NCBI GenBank assembly: GCA_018222765.1
Contig: JAAEZT010000005.1
Coordinates: 108,984 to 172,983, forward strand
Reading direction: 5' to 3'
Source of the DNA: a bacterium
GTDB lineage: Bacteria; Verrucomicrobiota; Verrucomicrobiia; Verrucomicrobiales; Akkermansiaceae
DNA length: 64,000 bases
The translations under genes and the position numbers were made by a program. Positions 34,162 to 43,861 of this stretch are shown here, one piece after another; the first letter of the stretch is position 1, and the number at the start of each line of letters is the position of its first letter. A model generated the notes under the pieces. The model was not told the origin of the DNA. It worked only from the letters and a program-made list of their open reading frames with translations, and ran no database searches.

Positions 34162-37100
34162 ATGAAAACTCGCTTGATTCATGCCCTCCTCCTCTTTCTT
34201 GCTGGAAATACCGCGATGGGGCAGCGGGCGGATAGCGTGGTGACCATTAATGAAATCCACTATCATCCGGCTTTGGCTGGGGAGGCGGAGTGGGTGGAGT
34301 TGCATAATCAGATGGTAGTTCGAGTGGATGTGTCGGGATGGTCGTTTACCGAAGGTATCGATTTCACTTTTCCGGAAGGATCGGTCATGGAGCCGGGTGA
34401 CTACTGGGTGCTGAGTTCGAATCCATCGCACGCTTCGCTCTCCGGAGTGGCTCAGGTTGTCGGTCCCTTTGCCGGGATGCTGAGCAATGGTGGCGAAACT
34501 TTGCAGCTTCGTAACCGTCACGGACGGATCATGGATGAACTCGACTATAGTGATGGAGGAAAATGGCCGGAGGCCGCTGATGGAGGTGGCGTCTCCCTGA
34601 GCAAGATCGATCCGGAAAAGGCGAGCGGTCTTGCCGCAAATTGGACCTGGAGTCAAGAGGCCGGAGGTACTCCGGGAGTGGTCAACTTCGACACGATGGG
34701 AGGAGAAGCCCAAAACGCAGTTGTCAATGATGCCAGTCCTTGGCGGGTCGATACGAGCGGAGGAGTGCAGGACTCTTCGTGGCGGACGCTGGGATTTGAC
34801 GACAGTGGATGGCAGTCCGGCAGCGGGACCTTTGCTACAGCGCTGATTCAAAACGCCAGTTTCGAAGCGGAAACGTTTTCCGCGAGCCCGGGTTACGTCA
34901 GCGGAAACGGAGCCATCACCGCCTGGAGCACTCTCGAAAATGGAGTGCCGGGAGGAGACACGCGCATCGGAATCAACACTCCGGGTTCACTCGATCCCTT
35001 TGCCAATAACGGAATGGTGCCGGCGGGAAATAATGTGGCTTTTATTCGAGGCGGCTTGCGGTCTCTGGCCCAAGACATTTATGGACTGATACCGGGCGAA
35101 CGCTATCTTTTAAGCTACCGCGAAAACGGACGCAGTCCCACCAATCCAATTGGCAGCGCTACTCTCGGTGGGATCGAAGTTGTTCCGCAACACCAGGTCG
35201 CGGCGGTCGACAGCCTCGATATATTCACTGAGCCCTATCACGTGCAAGTGGGTGGCGTATTCACGGCTGTCGACTCAACAGCGCAGTTGGAACTGAGCAA
35301 TCATGCCGGCATTGGGGACTCCATTCTCTACGACGATTTTCATCTCAATCCGGTGACGCTGTATCACAGCGGGGCTGGCTCGGCGACAGTCCACCGGGCC
35401 TTTGCTGACAAGGGCAAGCCGCTCCTGATCCTTCTCGCCGAGGTGGATCCGGGAACAGGAGGGGATGGCTTTAGTTTTGGGTTTAAAACAACGAACGGAA
35501 GTCAGGCTCTCAGCAGTCATGGCGCACTCTGGTTGCAAATCGACGACAGCGGTGAAGCCGTTTTAAGAGCGGACGAAGAGGGAGGGGATCAGATCGTCGC
35601 TCTCTCAACAGCGGCGGCGGTTACCGTCGGTTCACCCAATCGAATCGCGATGATTTGGGATCGAACGACGGATAAAGTTTCTGTGGTGGTCAATGAAGTG
35701 ACCATCTTTAACGAAATCAATCTTGGCCCCTCCGCCGGGGGAAGTGACGGGGTTTTTAATCCCAATATTGCCGGAGTGACGGCGAGTTTTTCCTCCGCTG
35801 GGGGTAATCTTTCCGAGCTGGCGGTTGCACGGGGATCCGCGCCGGACACAACGCTCCCGATTCCCGCCGGACCCACGGTGTATCGTTTTCGTAATAAGTT
35901 TGAGTTCACCGGATCGGGAGTCAGGACCAACCTTTTGCTGAGCTTGGCCCAAATTGGTGAGGCAACTGTTTATCTCAATGGAGTGCTTCTGCACGAGGAA
36001 TCGAATTCAGGGTCGAGCGACGTTCTTCTCCCGGGCGGCGCACTTGTAGGTGGAACGAATGTTCTTGCGATTGAACTAGCCACCCCGGCTGGTGCGGGGG
36101 ACCTACAACTGGCGATGGAAACATCTCTGGCCACGATCGAAAATAACAACGGTGGCGGCCCGGAGAGATCTCTGCTTCGCTTGAGTGAAATTTCAGCGGC
36201 AGGTGCCGGGAACTTTTTCGTGGAGATTACCAACACGGCTTCGCTACCCTTGGAGCTTTCCGGTTTCAGCTTGAATAGTTTCAGCTTGCCGGAGGAATCC
36301 CTGAATCCTGGAGAGTTTCGGTCCTTCCCGGCCAGTGAACTGGGATTCGTTCCTTTCGATGAGGAGATCCTCTTTCTCCGATCGAGCCAGGGCGGGGTGG
36401 CCGACGCCCGACGGGTGAAAAACCGGTTGCGAGGGTATGAGCTCGACAGTGGAGCCTGGCAGTATCCCGATGCACCGACTCCAGGTTCCGCGAATTCCTT
36501 TGCTCTCGAATCCCGAGTGGTCATCAACGAAATCCACTACCATCAACGCCCGGTTTATCCCGATCCAATAAATAATATCGAACACGAGGAATCTGCTTTG
36601 GAATGGATCGAGTTGTTCAACCGTTCCGGCGAGGAAATTGACCTTTCTGCTTGGTCGCTACGGGATGCAGTGAGTTATGATTTTCCCGAGGGCACGATGC
36701 TTCCGCCATTTGGTTTTATCGTCATCAGCAGTAACGAATTCTCCGGCTCGCTGAACAACAGGCGTGACCGGATTCATCTTCGTGACGCCAACGGAAATAC
36801 CGCTGATATCGTGGAGTATCTCGATGGTAAACCCTGGCCGCGCAACGCGGATGGGAAGGGGTCGAGCCTCGAATTGCGTCACCCGAATGCTGACAACAAG
36901 AATCCTGCGTCCTGGGAAGCGAGCGATGAATCGTCCAAAAGCACCTGGCAGAACTTCAGCTACCGGGGACGCGGGGTGGAGCCGCCGGGGAACAACAACC
37001 CGAATTACTTCCATGAATTTCTCATGGGAATGCTCGCTGCGGGTGAGGTCCTTATCGATGACATTTCGGTTGTTGAGGATCCGGACGGCGCCGCGATTGA

Positions 37101-40071
37101 ATTGATCCAGAACGGTGATTTTGAATCCGACAGTGTCGGAGTGACTCCGGACAAGTGGCGCATCTTTGGTAATCACGGGCAAAGCGGAGTGATCGATCTT
37201 CCGGAAGGGGGGAGGGCCTTGAAATTGGTGTCCACCGGGCGGCTCGAACACAGTTACAACCTGGCCTCAACTACCTTTGCCAACGGACGCACGCTCAACT
37301 CCAGCAAGACCTACGAAATTTCATTTCGCGCCAAGTGGCTCTCGGGATCACCCCAACTCAACACGCGCCTCTATTTCAATCGTCTTTCCAGAACCCATAT
37401 CCTTCCTCAGCCTGCCATCACCGGAACTCCTGGATCGGCCAACAGCATCTTGACCGCAGTGGCACCTCCGGAGGTGAGCTCTTTTCGCCATGCGCCCCTC
37501 GTTCCCGCTGCCAACTCTCCGATTCGTATTCACGCCACCGTGGTCGCTGCGGATGGAGTCGCCTCGGTCACGGCGCACTACAATGTCAATGAAGAGGGCT
37601 GGCTATCAGTTCCAATGTCGGGAAACGCGGCAGGGGAGTTTGTCGCCATCCTGCCGGGACAAGCATCGGGGAGCGTGGTGCAATTCTGTGTCGAGGCCTT
37701 GGCCAACTCGGGTGCGAGTGCGATGTTTCCTCCCGAGGGAAAGAACTCAAGGGCACTCTTCCGTGTCGATGATCGCAGTGTTGGAGACCGGGAGGTGCAG
37801 GTTCTTCGTATGATGATGTTGTCCAGCGACACGGACTTCATGCACACCTCTTATCACACCCCAAGCAATCAACGTGTGGGCGCCACCTTAATCTACAATG
37901 ATCGTGAAGTCTGGTACGACGCCCAAGTGAGATTACGTGGTTCGGCTTACGGTCGGCGAGGAGCTCGGGTGGGTTGGAATATCAAATTCCCGGAGGATCG
38001 GCCCTTTCGCGGGGTTCACGGAACGGTGGCGGTCGACGGTGGCTTTTCCATTCCAAAGGGCGATGGAAACGGGTTTCTTCAAGTGGGACCCGGAGTGGCC
38101 ACAAACGAGCTGGTTTACAATCAAATGGCGAACCGTGCCGGCGCCGTCCCTGCCAGTCATGACGACGTGGTCTACGTGGAGGCTCCACGCGCCAGCGACG
38201 ACAAGATGGCTCAATTGAAAATGGCTCGTTTCGGAGATATCTGGAAGTCGTCGAGCTTTGAGCGTGGTGACGAGGGGACGTCCTTCAAGTTCGAACTGAT
38301 CTACCATCCCAGGGCTACCATCGATGGAAATCCCGAGAGCCCTAAATCCGTCTACAATGCGGTTCGGGGTGTCGATATTCGGGATATGGGACCGGACAAG
38401 GAGGCTTACCGGCACAACTTTTGGATTCAGAACCAGAGTTCCCGCGACGACTATGGTTCCCTGATCGACACCGCGATGGCGATCAGTCAATCGGGCGGGA
38501 ATTTGCGCGATGCCACCGACGTTGCTCTTGATATCGACAATTGGCTGCGGGTGATGGCCTTCCAGTCACTGACCATGACGGTGGATAGTTACAACAACGG
38601 GCTCGCTCACAACATGCTCATCTATGAACGGCCGCAGGATGGAAAAACAATGTGGATTCCATGGGATGTCGATCATGCCTTTTACTCCTCGCCAAGCAGT
38701 TCCATTTTTGGTCAGGCTAATGGAGACTTCGCCGATGTTGTTCAGATTCCGGCAAATCGCCGGGCCTATTGCGGACACCTGCTTGACCTCTGTAGCACGG
38801 GTTTTAATCCCGCCTATATTGCCGATTGGGTGACGCACTTCAATGATGTTGGCGAGATGCCTATTGCCGCTCATTTTACCCAATGGATCACGGACCGGCG
38901 CAACTATGTCCTGGGACAACTGAACTCGCAGCATCCGCCGCAGACTTTTCGTATTACCACCAACAGCGGAAACAATTTCAGTGTTGCGGAACCCTCCGTG
39001 ACGCTTCGAGGTAAGGGATGGATCGATGTGAAGGAAATTCGGCTTGCTTCCACTGGCGAGCTCCTTGATGTCTCCTGGATCGATAACAACGACTGGGAAG
39101 TGGAGGTGCCGCTTCTGGTGGGTGCGAATGCCATCACGCTCAATGCTCTTGATCTCGGCGGCGCGGCGGTTGGTAGTGACAGCATCACCGTGACGAACAC
39201 AAGCAGCCTGGAGCCTGCCGGGGTGACCAATCTAGTCGTGAGTGAAATGATGTTTCACCCCACTGATCCAACTGCAGCGGAAATCGGCGCCGGCTTCATC
39301 GATGGTGACCTCTTTGAATATCTCGAGTTGGAAAACATCGGGCCGGTCACGGTTGATCTGGGCGAGGCAATGTTTACAAATGGGATCAATTTTGATTTCT
39401 CGACTGGCAGCATTTCGCAACTGGCGCCAGGAGAGCGGGTGCTTATTGTTCGTAATCAGGCCGCCTTCGAACTGAGACACGGTGCGGGACTTCCGGTCGC
39501 GGGTGAGTTTCAAAACGAAACCGGGCTTGCTAATAGTGGTGAGCGCTTGCGACTCGCCGGAATCAATGAGACCACCATTCGCGATTTTAGTTATAAAGAT
39601 AAGCATCCCTGGCCCGAGGATGCGGATGGAAATGGTCACAGTCTCGTTCTGGTCGCCCCTGGATCCAATCCCGATCATGGGGAAGCTGGTAATTGGCGTT
39701 TGAGCAGCTTGTCCGGAGGAAACGCCGGAGAATCGGATGCCAACCTGTTCGTTGGTGACCCTGTGGGCGACAACGATGGCGATGGTCTGAGCAATTTGAT
39801 GAACCACGCATTGGGAGGCACTGGAGCTCAGTTTGTCCCGGTGTTTTCTCTGGAAAGCGGCGTGATGACCTTTTCACATACCCGTAATCTGACCGCAGAT
39901 GATGTGACTTTCGAGGCGGAGTTTTCAATCGATTTAGTGACCTGGAATTCCGCGGGTTCAGTGCCATTCAGCGAGAGGGGCATTGGAGGTGGAAATTCGC
40001 TGATGACGTGGGAAATGGATTTGGGAATGGAGGGTAAGGGGTTTGTTCGATTGCGGGTGATACAACGATAG
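34162..40071 (+). CDS. Giant exported lamin-tail / CotH-kinase protein
   Basis: A 1969-residue exported protein; the ATG at 34162 gives a signal peptide (MKTRLIHALLLFLAGNTAMG). Lamin-tail domains lie at about 25-180 (TINEIHYHP), 785-930 (VINEIHYHQRP) and 1690-1850 (VSEMMFHP). A CBM-like sandwich lies near 975-1085. The CotH kinase-like domain (about 1240-1560) has RLRGSAYGRRG with a downstream Lys, an Asp in TVDSYNNGLAHN (about 1474) and IPWDVDHAF (about 1499). These fit the ATP- and metal-binding residues of CotH, an atypical protein kinase of spore coats. The end has an acidic GDNDGDGLSNL stretch and a final Trp-containing module. It may phosphorylate or anchor surface proteins; this is inference. 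Confidence 0.85.
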   Translation: MKTRLIHALLLFLAGNTAMGQRADSVVTINEIHYHPALAGEAEWVELHNQMVVRVDVSGWSFTEGIDFTFPEGSVMEPGDYWVLSSNPSHASLSGVAQVVGPFAGMLSNGGETLQLRNRHGRIMDELDYSDGGKWPEAADGGGVSLSKIDPEKASGLAANWTWSQEAGGTPGVVNFDTMGGEAQNAVVNDASPWRVDTSGGVQDSSWRTLGFDDSGWQSGSGTFATALIQNASFEAETFSASPGYVSGNGAITAWSTLENGVPGGDTRIGINTPGSLDPFANNGMVPAGNNVAFIRGGLRSLAQDIYGLIPGERYLLSYRENGRSPTNPIGSATLGGIEVVPQHQVAAVDSLDIFTEPYHVQVGGVFTAVDSTAQLELSNHAGIGDSILYDDFHLNPVTLYHSGAGSATVHRAFADKGKPLLILLAEVDPGTGGDGFSFGFKTTNGSQALSSHGALWLQIDDSGEAVLRADEEGGDQIVALSTAAAVTVGSPNRIAMIWDRTTDKVSVVVNEVTIFNEINLGPSAGGSDGVFNPNIAGVTASFSSAGGNLSELAVARGSAPDTTLPIPAGPTVYRFRNKFEFTGSGVRTNLLLSLAQIGEATVYLNGVLLHEESNSGSSDVLLPGGALVGGTNVLAIELATPAGAGDLQLAMETSLATIENNNGGGPERSLLRLSEISAAGAGNFFVEITNTASLPLELSGFSLNSFSLPEESLNPGEFRSFPASELGFVPFDEEILFLRSSQGGVADARRVKNRLRGYELDSGAWQYPDAPTPGSANSFALESRVVINEIHYHQRPVYPDPINNIEHEESALEWIELFNRSGEEIDLSAWSLRDAVSYDFPEGTMLPPFGFIVISSNEFSGSLNNRRDRIHLRDANGNTADIVEYLDGKPWPRNADGKGSSLELRHPNADNKNPASWEASDESSKSTWQNFSYRGRGVEPPGNNNPNYFHEFLMGMLAAGEVLIDDISVVEDPDGAAIELIQNGDFESDSVGVTPDKWRIFGNHGQSGVIDLPEGGRALKLVSTGRLEHSYNLASTTFANGRTLNSSKTYEISFRAKWLSGSPQLNTRLYFNRLSRTHILPQPAITGTPGSANSILTAVAPPEVSSFRHAPLVPAANSPIRIHATVVAADGVASVTAHYNVNEEGWLSVPMSGNAAGEFVAILPGQASGSVVQFCVEALANSGASAMFPPEGKNSRALFRVDDRSVGDREVQVLRMMMLSSDTDFMHTSYHTPSNQRVGATLIYNDREVWYDAQVRLRGSAYGRRGARVGWNIKFPEDRPFRGVHGTVAVDGGFSIPKGDGNGFLQVGPGVATNELVYNQMANRAGAVPASHDDVVYVEAPRASDDKMAQLKMARFGDIWKSSSFERGDEGTSFKFELIYHPRATIDGNPESPKSVYNAVRGVDIRDMGPDKEAYRHNFWIQNQSSRDDYGSLIDTAMAISQSGGNLRDATDVALDIDNWLRVMAFQSLTMTVDSYNNGLAHNMLIYERPQDGKTMWIPWDVDHAFYSSPSSSIFGQANGDFADVVQIPANRRAYCGHLLDLCSTGFNPAYIADWVTHFNDVGEMPIAAHFTQWITDRRNYVLGQLNSQHPPQTFRITTNSGNNFSVAEPSVTLRGKGWIDVKEIRLASTGELLDVSWIDNNDWEVEVPLLVGANAITLNALDLGGAAVGSDSITVTNTSSLEPAGVTNLVVSEMMFHPTDPTAAEIGAGFIDGDLFEYLELENIGPVTVDLGEAMFTNGINFDFSTGSISQLAPGERVLIVRNQAAFELRHGAGLPVAGEFQNETGLANSGERLRLAGINETTIRDFSYKDKHPWPEDADGNGHSLVLVAPGSNPDHGEAGNWRLSSLSGGNAGESDANLFVGDPVGDNDGDGLSNLMNHALGGTGAQFVPVFSLESGVMTFSHTRNLTADDVTFEAEFSIDLVTWNSAGSVPFSERGIGGGNSLMTWEMDLGMEGKGFVRLRVIQR

Positions 40072-40145
40072 GTCCCCGCATAACCAACAACTTTTTGGTG
40101 ATTTCCCCTTGACCTGTGAGAGGTTGTATGAGAATTCCATAAGAA

Positions 40146-42557
40146 ATGATTCTTACTGGTGTGAAAGAAAGAATTTGCACTGCCGTCCATGCGGTTGGGT
40201 TTCTGTTGGTGTCGCTGTCCTCGACCTCCGCTCAAATCTCGTTGGTTGTTGATCCGCCGCCAGTCTCGACGGTCCTGGAGGACTTCAATGACGGCGTTGA
40301 TACCACGGCGGCATATGCGAATGCCTCAAGTGCGGGGGAGGCCGGAGGGGTAGTATCGGTTGCCGTTGCGGCGGGTGCGTCTGATCCCCAGTTTCAAGTT
40401 CCCGCGCCAGGTGACCCATTCGATATCGCGATGCATCCTTTTCTCCGTCTTTCTTCGCGAGGCACTGTTGGAGTGGCCGCCCAGGTTTTTCCTCTGCCTG
40501 CATCCGGAGTCACCGTTTTGGGGTTTAACACCGGAACCAACTTTGCCGAGTCATCAATGACATTTGTCATCGATCCTCCGGGAGCAAGCGGCAATGGCTT
40601 GCGGATCGATCCGGTCCCCACCGGTGGGGCTGCCGATGGGACCTTCGACTTCGATTACATCATTCTCGACCAATTCGAGACCGTCGGCCTCGCCGAGTAT
40701 GACCACGATGGCGCTCTCGATAGTTGGACAATCGCGGGCAACGGCCACGTCATCAACAGTGAAGCCAGCGCCGCCACCAGTACCTTAAGTGCAACGACAG
40801 CCGGAATCGATCCTCAGATTCAACGGGCCGGCTTAGCGGTGGATGCTTCGATTTATACCGTATTAGAAATTCGCGCTGCCTTTGACCCACTCTCGACCTC
40901 ACGCCTCGAAGTGTTCTGGGGAACCGATGTGAACCCGGGGCCTACGGGGGGGCAGAGTCTGCAGGTGACCGATCAGTTGATTCGTGACGGAGAATTACAC
41001 ACCTACCGTTTTCAAATGAGCGACGATACGCGCTGGAGCAATACCTTGAACCTTTTACGTATCGATCCTCTGGCCGATGCCGATGCGGCAGCGGGTCGTG
41101 ACTTCGCCATCGACTATGTTCGCCTGATTGCGGGTGCGCCCGTTCTTGATACCGATCTCGATGGTTTGCCGGATGCGGTTGAAACGGGGACGGGGACTTT
41201 CGTCGATAGTTCCAATACGGGAACGAATGCCAACGACCCGGATACGGATGATGATGGTTTCAATGATGGTGTCGAAGTAGCCAGTGGCACGGACCCCAAC
41301 GACCTCAACAGCGCGCCGGGCGCGGTGCTCGATGGATACTCTGAATCTTCTGCGGTATACGGATTGGGCGCACCGATTGCACCCAACGTGCCGGTTATCG
41401 GTTTTGGAGCAACCAGTGGATTCAGCGTTTCGCCGGACCTGCCCGACGGATTAAGCCTGGACCCAATCACCGGAGCGATCACCGGAACCCCGACTCTGGT
41501 GACGGCCGCGGTCACTTACACTATCACCGCGAGCTTCGACGGATCGCCCGACAGCAGCGTTGATATCAGTATCGAAATTATCAATCCCTTTATTGAGAGC
41601 TATTCATTGAATTCTGCCCTCTACCAGCGCGGATCTGATGTTGGAGTAAATAGTCCCCTCCTAAGCGGTGCGGCCCCGAATTCCTTTGCGGTCAGCCCCG
41701 CTTTGCCAGACGGCTTAAGTCTAGACCTCAACAGTGGAGACATTACCGGAGTCCCCACCGTTTCCCAGAACCCGACCGACTACACCATCAGGGCAAGCTA
41801 TACTGGGCTGCCGGACTCCCAGATCACGATTTCCATTGCGATCGAAGCCGTGCCTGTTCTGTTGGTCGATCCACCCCAAGCAATTAACAACTACGTTTCG
41901 CTAGGTGAATTTAACAATGATGGTGACCCTGAATTCTGGGGCAGCAATAATGCCTCCCTTGTGGTCGCCGAAGGAATTCTTACTGTAAACACAACTGCAC
42001 CTGATCCGCAGTTTTTCTTAACCGGACTCGATCTAGATACCTCGGAAGGGGAGCACACCGTTCTGGAGTTTCGATTGCGCCAAACGGACACAGTATCGAT
42101 CGAATTTTTCTGGGCCGACGGAAGCGGCGGGCTCTCGGCGGCGAGGCGCTTGAATATCGATAACACCGAGATTCCCGGTGATGGTGAATTCCATGTCTAT
42201 CAAATCGACATGACCGGTGTTTTCAGCGGAGCCGTCAATGTCATTCGACTCGACCCCGGGGCGGGTGCCGGACGGACAGTCGAGGTCGACTACGTCCGAC
42301 TCGGAGATTTCACGGCATCCGGCCCGCCACAGTTTACGAACATCGATTACGACACCGATCTCGATGAAGCCATCATCACCTGGACCTCCTCTCCGGGTGA
42401 AGAATTTATCGTGGAGGCATCGGAGGATATGTTGACCTGGATCGAACTTGACGATGCTTTTCCGGCGGCGGGAATTGGAGAAACTACTTCCTATCTCGAT
42501 GTCACCGCCGGGGAAGCGAACCGACGCTACTACCGGGTAGTTCGAGTCGGGAACTGA
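40146..42557 (+). CDS. Exported beta-rich protein with Ig-like repeats, paralogue of the next gene
   Basis: An 803-residue protein with a signal peptide (ends near SSTSAQ). Residues about 45-325 align throughout with the next gene (same FNDGVDT, SSAGEAGG, GLRIDP, LEIRAAFDPLSTSRLEVFWGT, NLLRIDPLADADAAAGR order). Then an acidic TSP3-like stretch (DTDLDGLPDAVETG; DPDTDDDGFNDGVE), two putative Ig repeats with LPDGLSLD (about 395-475 and 480-560) and a shortened second copy of the first domain (about 590-715). The last 60 residues (ITWTSSPGEEFIVEASEDML, then YYRVVRV) match ends of other giants here. No catalytic motif is seen. It follows the CotH gene after 74 bases. Confidence 0.82.
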   Translation: MILTGVKERICTAVHAVGFLLVSLSSTSAQISLVVDPPPVSTVLEDFNDGVDTTAAYANASSAGEAGGVVSVAVAAGASDPQFQVPAPGDPFDIAMHPFLRLSSRGTVGVAAQVFPLPASGVTVLGFNTGTNFAESSMTFVIDPPGASGNGLRIDPVPTGGAADGTFDFDYIILDQFETVGLAEYDHDGALDSWTIAGNGHVINSEASAATSTLSATTAGIDPQIQRAGLAVDASIYTVLEIRAAFDPLSTSRLEVFWGTDVNPGPTGGQSLQVTDQLIRDGELHTYRFQMSDDTRWSNTLNLLRIDPLADADAAAGRDFAIDYVRLIAGAPVLDTDLDGLPDAVETGTGTFVDSSNTGTNANDPDTDDDGFNDGVEVASGTDPNDLNSAPGAVLDGYSESSAVYGLGAPIAPNVPVIGFGATSGFSVSPDLPDGLSLDPITGAITGTPTLVTAAVTYTITASFDGSPDSSVDISIEIINPFIESYSLNSALYQRGSDVGVNSPLLSGAAPNSFAVSPALPDGLSLDLNSGDITGVPTVSQNPTDYTIRASYTGLPDSQITISIAIEAVPVLLVDPPQAINNYVSLGEFNNDGDPEFWGSNNASLVVAEGILTVNTTAPDPQFFLTGLDLDTSEGEHTVLEFRLRQTDTVSIEFFWADGSGGLSAARRLNIDNTEIPGDGEFHVYQIDMTGVFSGAVNVIRLDPGAGAGRTVEVDYVRLGDFTASGPPQFTNIDYDTDLDEAIITWTSSPGEEFIVEASEDMLTWIELDDAFPAAGIGETTSYLDVTAGEANRRYYRVVRVGN

Positions 42558-42621
42558 TATCCATCTTCAAAATTGACTCAAACTTTTTAACCATTCGAAA
42601 CCAATACCTTAACCCAAATCC

Positions 42622-43650
42622 ATGAAAACAGCCAGAATTACCACTTTTTCCATCGCCTTGAGCGCCGCGACCGCGGGAGCTTTCACCCTCAGCGTTGATC
42701 CCGCACCTCTTACCCAGATCTTTGATAACTTTAATGACGGGGTGGATACCTCCACCAACTTCAACAACATGTCATCAGCGGGTGAGGCGGGAGGCTTTGC
42801 ATCGGTTAATATGAATGCCGGAGCTGCCGACCCGCAACTGCAATTCCCGACACCGGGTGCGCCATTCAACAGCACTTCGCATCCTTATTTTCGAGTCAAT
42901 ACCCGGGGAACAGTGGGTAGTCCCAGCCAGGTTTTTCCTCTCCCAGCAGCTGGCCCAACCGTTGTCGGCTATTCTACAACAACTGCCTTCGCTGAGAGTC
43001 AACTGGCCTTCGCCAATGTGGCACCTGGTGTCAGCGGAACAGGTTTGCGTATTGATCCTCGCGGGGGTGGAACCGCCGCAGTCGAGCGATTTGACTACGA
43101 CTATGTCATGCTCGACAGAGTCCGGACGATCGGACTCGGCGAGTTTGATTACGATGGCGCTCTCGATGGATGGACCTTCAATGCAGGCATTATCAACAAC
43201 GTAACCAGCGGCAGCACCTTCAGTGCTTTGACCGCCAGCAACGATCCCGTCCTTCAACGAGGTGGTTTGAGCGCGGACACCAATATCTACGATACTCTTG
43301 AGATACGTATTGCACTCGATCCGCTGTCGACGTCGAGAATGGAAATTTTTTGGGGCACCAATACCTTTCCCGGACCTGCTGGTGGCCAGAGCGTGAGCTT
43401 GGTCAATGAGTTGATCCGTGACGGGAATTTTCACACCTATCGCATAAATATGGCTGACGAAGCTGCCTGGGACGGAAATTTGAATCTCTTGAGGCTCGAC
43501 CCACTGGCCGACGGCGATGCCGCCGCAGGTCGGTCGTTCGAAATCGATTACGTGCGTCTTCTTGAAGGAAGTGCCATTATTCCCGAGCCCTCCGGTGCCT
43601 TGCTCTCGATGTTGGGCGGATTCTTGTTTTTCGCCCGTCGCCGGAGATAG
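42622..43650 (+). CDS. PEP-CTERM sorting domain protein
   Basis: A 342-residue exported protein. After the signal peptide (ends near TAGA) comes the same beta-rich domain as in the N-terminal part of the preceding gene (about 295 residues, roughly half of the positions alike by eye). The C-terminus is a complete PEP-CTERM signal: IIPEPSG, a hydrophobic helix (ALLSMLGGFLFFA) and RRRR. In known systems an exosortase cuts and transfers such proteins, often together with exopolysaccharide. No exosortase is in the window. It is 64 bases after its paralogue and likely in the same transcript. Confidence 0.9.
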   Translation: MKTARITTFSIALSAATAGAFTLSVDPAPLTQIFDNFNDGVDTSTNFNNMSSAGEAGGFASVNMNAGAADPQLQFPTPGAPFNSTSHPYFRVNTRGTVGSPSQVFPLPAAGPTVVGYSTTTAFAESQLAFANVAPGVSGTGLRIDPRGGGTAAVERFDYDYVMLDRVRTIGLGEFDYDGALDGWTFNAGIINNVTSGSTFSALTASNDPVLQRGGLSADTNIYDTLEIRIALDPLSTSRMEIFWGTNTFPGPAGGQSVSLVNELIRDGNFHTYRINMADEAAWDGNLNLLRLDPLADGDAAAGRSFEIDYVRLLEGSAIIPEPSGALLSMLGGFLFFARRRR

Positions 43651-43768
43651 GAATTAAAAGCCGGATCAGTCATGCTGAGTGATTACTGGGATATTTTTAA
43701 CCGGTGCCTCCGTAACCGGTAGCCAGATTGAACTGGTAGTCCGATAAAAGTAGGGCGAGGGGAGCGAG

Positions 43769-43786
43769 TCGGCCTTAAAAGGCCGA
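43769..43786. terminator. Perfect hairpin between converging genes
   Basis: An 8-bp perfect stem (tcggcctt / aaggccga) with a two-base loop lies between the PEP-CTERM gene and the end of the leftward CotH gene. There is no clear T run on either side, so termination is possible but not certain. Confidence 0.35.
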
Positions 43787-43861
43787 GTTGACATTTCTTC
43801 TCGATTATCTGTTCGCCGCCTGTCGCTGCGGCTGGGAAAAAATCAGACAAAGCAGTGTCGG

